Shown piece after piece: positions 61,121-64,000 of a DNA stretch of 64,000 nucleotides. The notes under the pieces are model-generated. The model was not told where the DNA came from. It was given only the letters and a program-made list of their open reading frames with translations, and ran no database searches. The DNA lies in assembly GCA_038496675.1 (NCBI GenBank), contig CM076651.1, positions 7,109,690 through 7,173,689 of the forward strand. Reading direction: 5' to 3'. The DNA comes from Rachycentron canadum. Taxonomy: Eukaryota; Chordata; Actinopteri; Carangiformes; Rachycentridae. Within the stretch, counting starts at the first letter, position 1. Each line of letters opens with the position of its first letter. The translations under genes and the position numbers were made by a program.

Positions 61121-61528
61121 NNNNNNNNNNNNNNNNNNNNNNNNNNNNNNNNNNNNNNNNNNNNNNNNNNNNNNNNNNNNNNNNNNNNNNNNNNNNNNNN
61201 NNNNNNNNNNNNNNNNNNNNNNNNNNNNNNNNNNNNNNNNNNNNNNNNNNNNNNNNNNNNNNNNNNNNNNNNNNNNNNNNNNNNNNNNNNNNNNNNNNNN
61301 NNNNNNNNNNNNNNNNNNNNNNNNNNNNNNNNNNNNNNNNNNNNNNNNNNNNNNNNNNNNNNNNNNNNNNNNNNNNNNNNNNNNNNNNNNNNNNNNNNNN
61401 NNNNNNNNNNNNNNNNNNNNNNNNNNNNNNNNNNNNNNNNNNNNNNNNNNNNNNNNNNNNNNNNNNNNNNNNNNNNNNNNNNNNNNNNNNNNNNNNNNNN
61501 NNNNTATATATATATATATATATATACA
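61081..61528. other. (TA)n run containing an assembly gap
   Basis: TA repeat at 61081-61120 and 61505-61528 surrounds 384 N (61121-61504). The gap probably reflects collapse at the dinucleotide repeat. Confidence 0.95.
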
Positions 61529-61830
61529 AATGATCGATGAGAGCTGGAGAACAGACGGCTGTTGTGGCCTGTGAATGGGGGCCATGCACTGCAGAGGTGA
61601 TAGGTCAGGACGCTCAAAGTCTAGAAACCTGCAGGAAAATGTAATATATGACTGAAGCATGATGTTACAAAACGAAACAAAACATGAAAAAAGAAAGCTT
61701 TAAAGCTAAAGCATTTATCGACTTACTTTGACACATCAGCAATCTCATAACTTGTTTCTCTTCCCAGCAGCCACTGTGCTACTTTTTTGGTCTCAGTGGT
61801 TTCTTTTTTATGTGATTAATTCCTAAATGC

Positions 61831-63322
61831 AAAGACATGCAACATTTGAGCATTTGTATATAATAACGTGAGAATATGTCTCATATTCACACATTATACA
61901 CATGCGTTTCATTGCAATCATTTACACAATGATTTAATTACTGCATATGTATATTGTAATACTGGGCATACTTTGCTTTCTTTTGAAATTCTGGTCCACG
62001 CTGACATAGTTGCATCACATACTTTAAAATCCGCCCTGGCAGAGGACTCTGAACCTCCTCTAGACCTCTGGTGGGCTGAATATCTTGTATGGCAGGAGAT
62101 AGACCAGGGATCAATATGGAAATATTATTATTATATTATATTATGCTGTTTAAAACACCCATTGATTGAATAACCAGATTAGCTGCTTTCCCCTTTTCCC
62201 GGTATTTATAAGCTAAATTAGTGTTGATGGCAGCGTCATACTTGTGTACATTGTGTACTTCATACTGTACTACTAAGTACTGATACTGGTACCAGTCTTT
62301 TCATCCAACCATTGGCAGGAAAGCAAACAAATATATGTCGACAACCTTTGTCTAAGCACTTGTCAGTGATTAAAAACTAACTTTAAGATTTATATTTAAA
62401 GAATGATAAACTTTCCTGATTAAAATAAGGAAACAGAAAATTTCACCATTGAGAATCATGTCAAATATGGTAGAAATAAATATTTCTTCTTTATTTACAT
62501 TAGGGCATAACTGTGGTATTATTTGATATTTCATGTTAGGAGTCAAATAAACAAAAGCTGTTACATAAAGATTAATCTTAGTCGTGAGCAAAATGGGGAG
62601 AGAATTATGAGCAACTTCATATTTTACAACTGCCAATTTTCCAAATGATTCAACCTCTTGCCTCCCCTCAGGATCCCATTTGCAAACTGTCCATGCAGAT
62701 GAATCAGTCCCTGGAAATATATTATTTTTCACCTATAAACATTAAAAGTACTTCAAAAAAAGTAAATTCTGACATCACACCTGATGGTGAAAGTATGATC
62801 CTCATTTCAATCAATCACCAGACAAAAGTAACACAAATCTCATTATTTAAATTAGCAGAATAAAATAAATTAAGGTGTAATAACAGTAGTTAAGTTGGTC
62901 TTTGCATCTGCTTTTATCAACATGATAAACTGATCCGCTTCTGTCTCTTCTGATGTGCAGCCAGTGTCTCTCCATAATTGAATGCAAGTGTTGGCATGTG
63001 CACAACCACTGTATTTTTTATTTACAAAAACAAAAGATAAAGCTTCCTTGTGGTCACGTGAATAAGCATCTTTCAAGAAACATTGTCCCAGCTATCAACC
63101 TTTTTTTTTTTTTTTTTTTTCTTAAAATGCTGAAAGCTGCGTTGGCTGCAAGGACACAGAGGCTGTAACTGGTCCAGTCTCCAGCTGAACTGTCCAGCAG
63201 ACAAACCGCAAGCACCACAGGTTCCTCCAGGTTCTTCGTTCGAGGTGGAGGGTACAAGCACGGCGAAGTTACACGACAAATAGTTGAGTTGAAGTCAAAA
63301 AGGGACGTTTGAGTTGTGCGTT
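61831..63322. other. Spacer between the chitinase cluster and the neurofascin-like gene
   Basis: No gene seen. It probably includes the 3' UTR of the neurofascin-like gene at its right end. A poly-T run lies at about 63101-63120. Confidence 0.45.
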
Positions 63323-63945
63323 TTATGCCAGGGAGTAGATGGTGTTCATTGGGGAGTGAAGTTCAAGACTTCCTCCGAAGTCCAGCTCCCGGACATCTCT
63401 CCTGGTTCCAGTGTACTGGCCAATGAACGAGCCGTCCTCATTGAATGGCATCTCTCCTCCTTCTCCATAGTCCACCAGGCTGTCATCACTGTCTGATCGT
63501 TTCATCATCGCCTCCATAGATGGCTGGCCTCTTTGCAGCCCTCTCTCCTCCTCCCTACAAAATAATAATGCAGAAATTAAAACTTGATTTTCAAAGCTAC
63601 AGTTTGTCAACACTAGAAGGCAGATATGTGTAAATGTATTTAAAACTCAACCTATGAGCTATGAAAGAAGTATACAGGTACCATGCCAATTTTGTTCATT
63701 CTTTTGAATCTGTTTTATTTGGCAGAGATACAGTCACAATATACGTGTACATACCTCCGAGGGTAGGGTAGAGTGGTGACACGTGCTATCCTAAAATATG
63801 AAAACAGTTTGTTTTAGACTTATGATCTTAGAGGATGAATCAGATTTCATTGATCATACATTCACAGTAAATAGTAAATTGTACAGTTGAAATGTCAGTA
63901 GTGTCACTGTGTCAACATTTAGTTTTTTCATACCTTTCAAGAGAC
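63323..63945 (-). CDS. nfasc: Neurofascin-like L1-family adhesion molecule, last cytoplasmic exons
   Basis: Last exon 63323-63554 encodes the L1-family ankyrin-binding tail: SDSDDSLVDYGEGGE, FNEDGSFIGQY (ankyrin-binding motif with its phosphorylatable Tyr) and the C-terminus NTIYSLA, a PDZ ligand characteristic of neurofascin (stop TAA 63323-63325). Upstream, a 36-base exon (63755-63790, IARVTTLPYPR) and a 12-base micro-exon (63934-63945) encoding RSLE join in frame. Both are phase-symmetric, so each could be skipped. The transmembrane, fibronectin and Ig exons lie to the right of the window. Other L1-family members (NrCAM, CHL1, L1) share the core but end differently. The window ends in a poly-G run (63990-64000). 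Confidence 0.8.
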
Positions 63946-64000
63946 CTTGAGTGGTTCAGTGCGAAAAGAATAGGATTGAGATTTTGGTTGGGGGGGGGGG

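Larger units (their letters stand above)
59415..61830 (-). pseudogene. Decayed canonical-type chitinase I
   Basis: Five exon remnants in family order on the minus strand: 61727-61830 (VAAGKR, then a deletion and shift into YEIADVS), about 61535-61628 (FLDF, frame change, VLTYHLCSAWPPFTGHNS), 60960-61068 (DFVMKYQRDVIVAFATYRQT), about 60700-60766 (MCTFLQGGSLPWIDEE) and about 59415-59500 (GGAIVWSLD with a shift and stop, then PFCGQGN). Signal, SxGG and catalytic exons were not found; an N gap lies inside. Wording such as TGHNS and CGQGN resembles H-type chitinases more than the A-G family. An LTR-like insertion splits it. Confidence 0.75.

Overview
The window is teleost fish nuclear DNA. The evidence is intron-rich genes with GT/AG junctions, fish-type non-LTR, Ty3/Gypsy and Tc1-like repeat debris, long CA, GT, GATA and ATCC microsatellites, and the 3' end of a vertebrate L1-family adhesion gene. 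Two runs of N mark assembly gaps (38511-39010 and 61121-61504).

The locus is a tandem array of GH18 chitinase-family genes. From left to right: gene A (minus, 3817-6861), its almost identical twin B (minus, 18723-21766), gutted relic C (minus, about 25735-26275), gene D (plus, 29931-32735), promoter relic E (minus, about 33665-34290), a broken F'/F block around the first gap (minus, about 36820-42092), gene G (minus, 47703-50834), canonical chitinase H (minus, 54041-58136), and a decayed chitinase I (minus, about 59415-61830). The right edge holds the last exons of a neurofascin-like gene (minus, 63323-63945). A, B, D, G and H were rebuilt exon by exon, and each gives one open frame from ATG to stop with conserved exon lengths and phases.

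The main biological point is that only H has the GH18 catalytic signature (DGLDLDWE, with GGWNFG and MTYD). All the other readable copies (A, B, D, F, G) carry DGLSLDWW. They have therefore lost the catalytic glutamate and one of the motif aspartates. A shortened exon has also removed the GGWNFG segment, and in the three I translated there (A, B, D) TYD has become TFD. Signal peptides are kept in A, B, D, F and G; the C-terminal chitin-binding (CBM14) exon is intact in A, B, D and G, while F's own copy is cut off from its reading frame by a deletion. This looks like a tandemly amplified family of secreted, non-catalytic chitinase-like lectins next to one active-type chitinase. They share a TATA promoter and a 5' non-coding exon, and a short conserved block lies 0.5-2.6 kb upstream of six of the loci.

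The array has been rebuilt repeatedly. About 7.15 kb at the left edge recurs at 14907-22055 with only a handful of differences. C and D form an inverted head-to-head pair with mirrored tetranucleotide microsatellites. The F region shows a deletion plus duplicated CBM exons. Mobile-element remains fill the spacers: L2/CR1-type LINE pieces, Gypsy gag and integrase relics, a solo LTR with a target-site duplication, and Tc1/mariner fragments.
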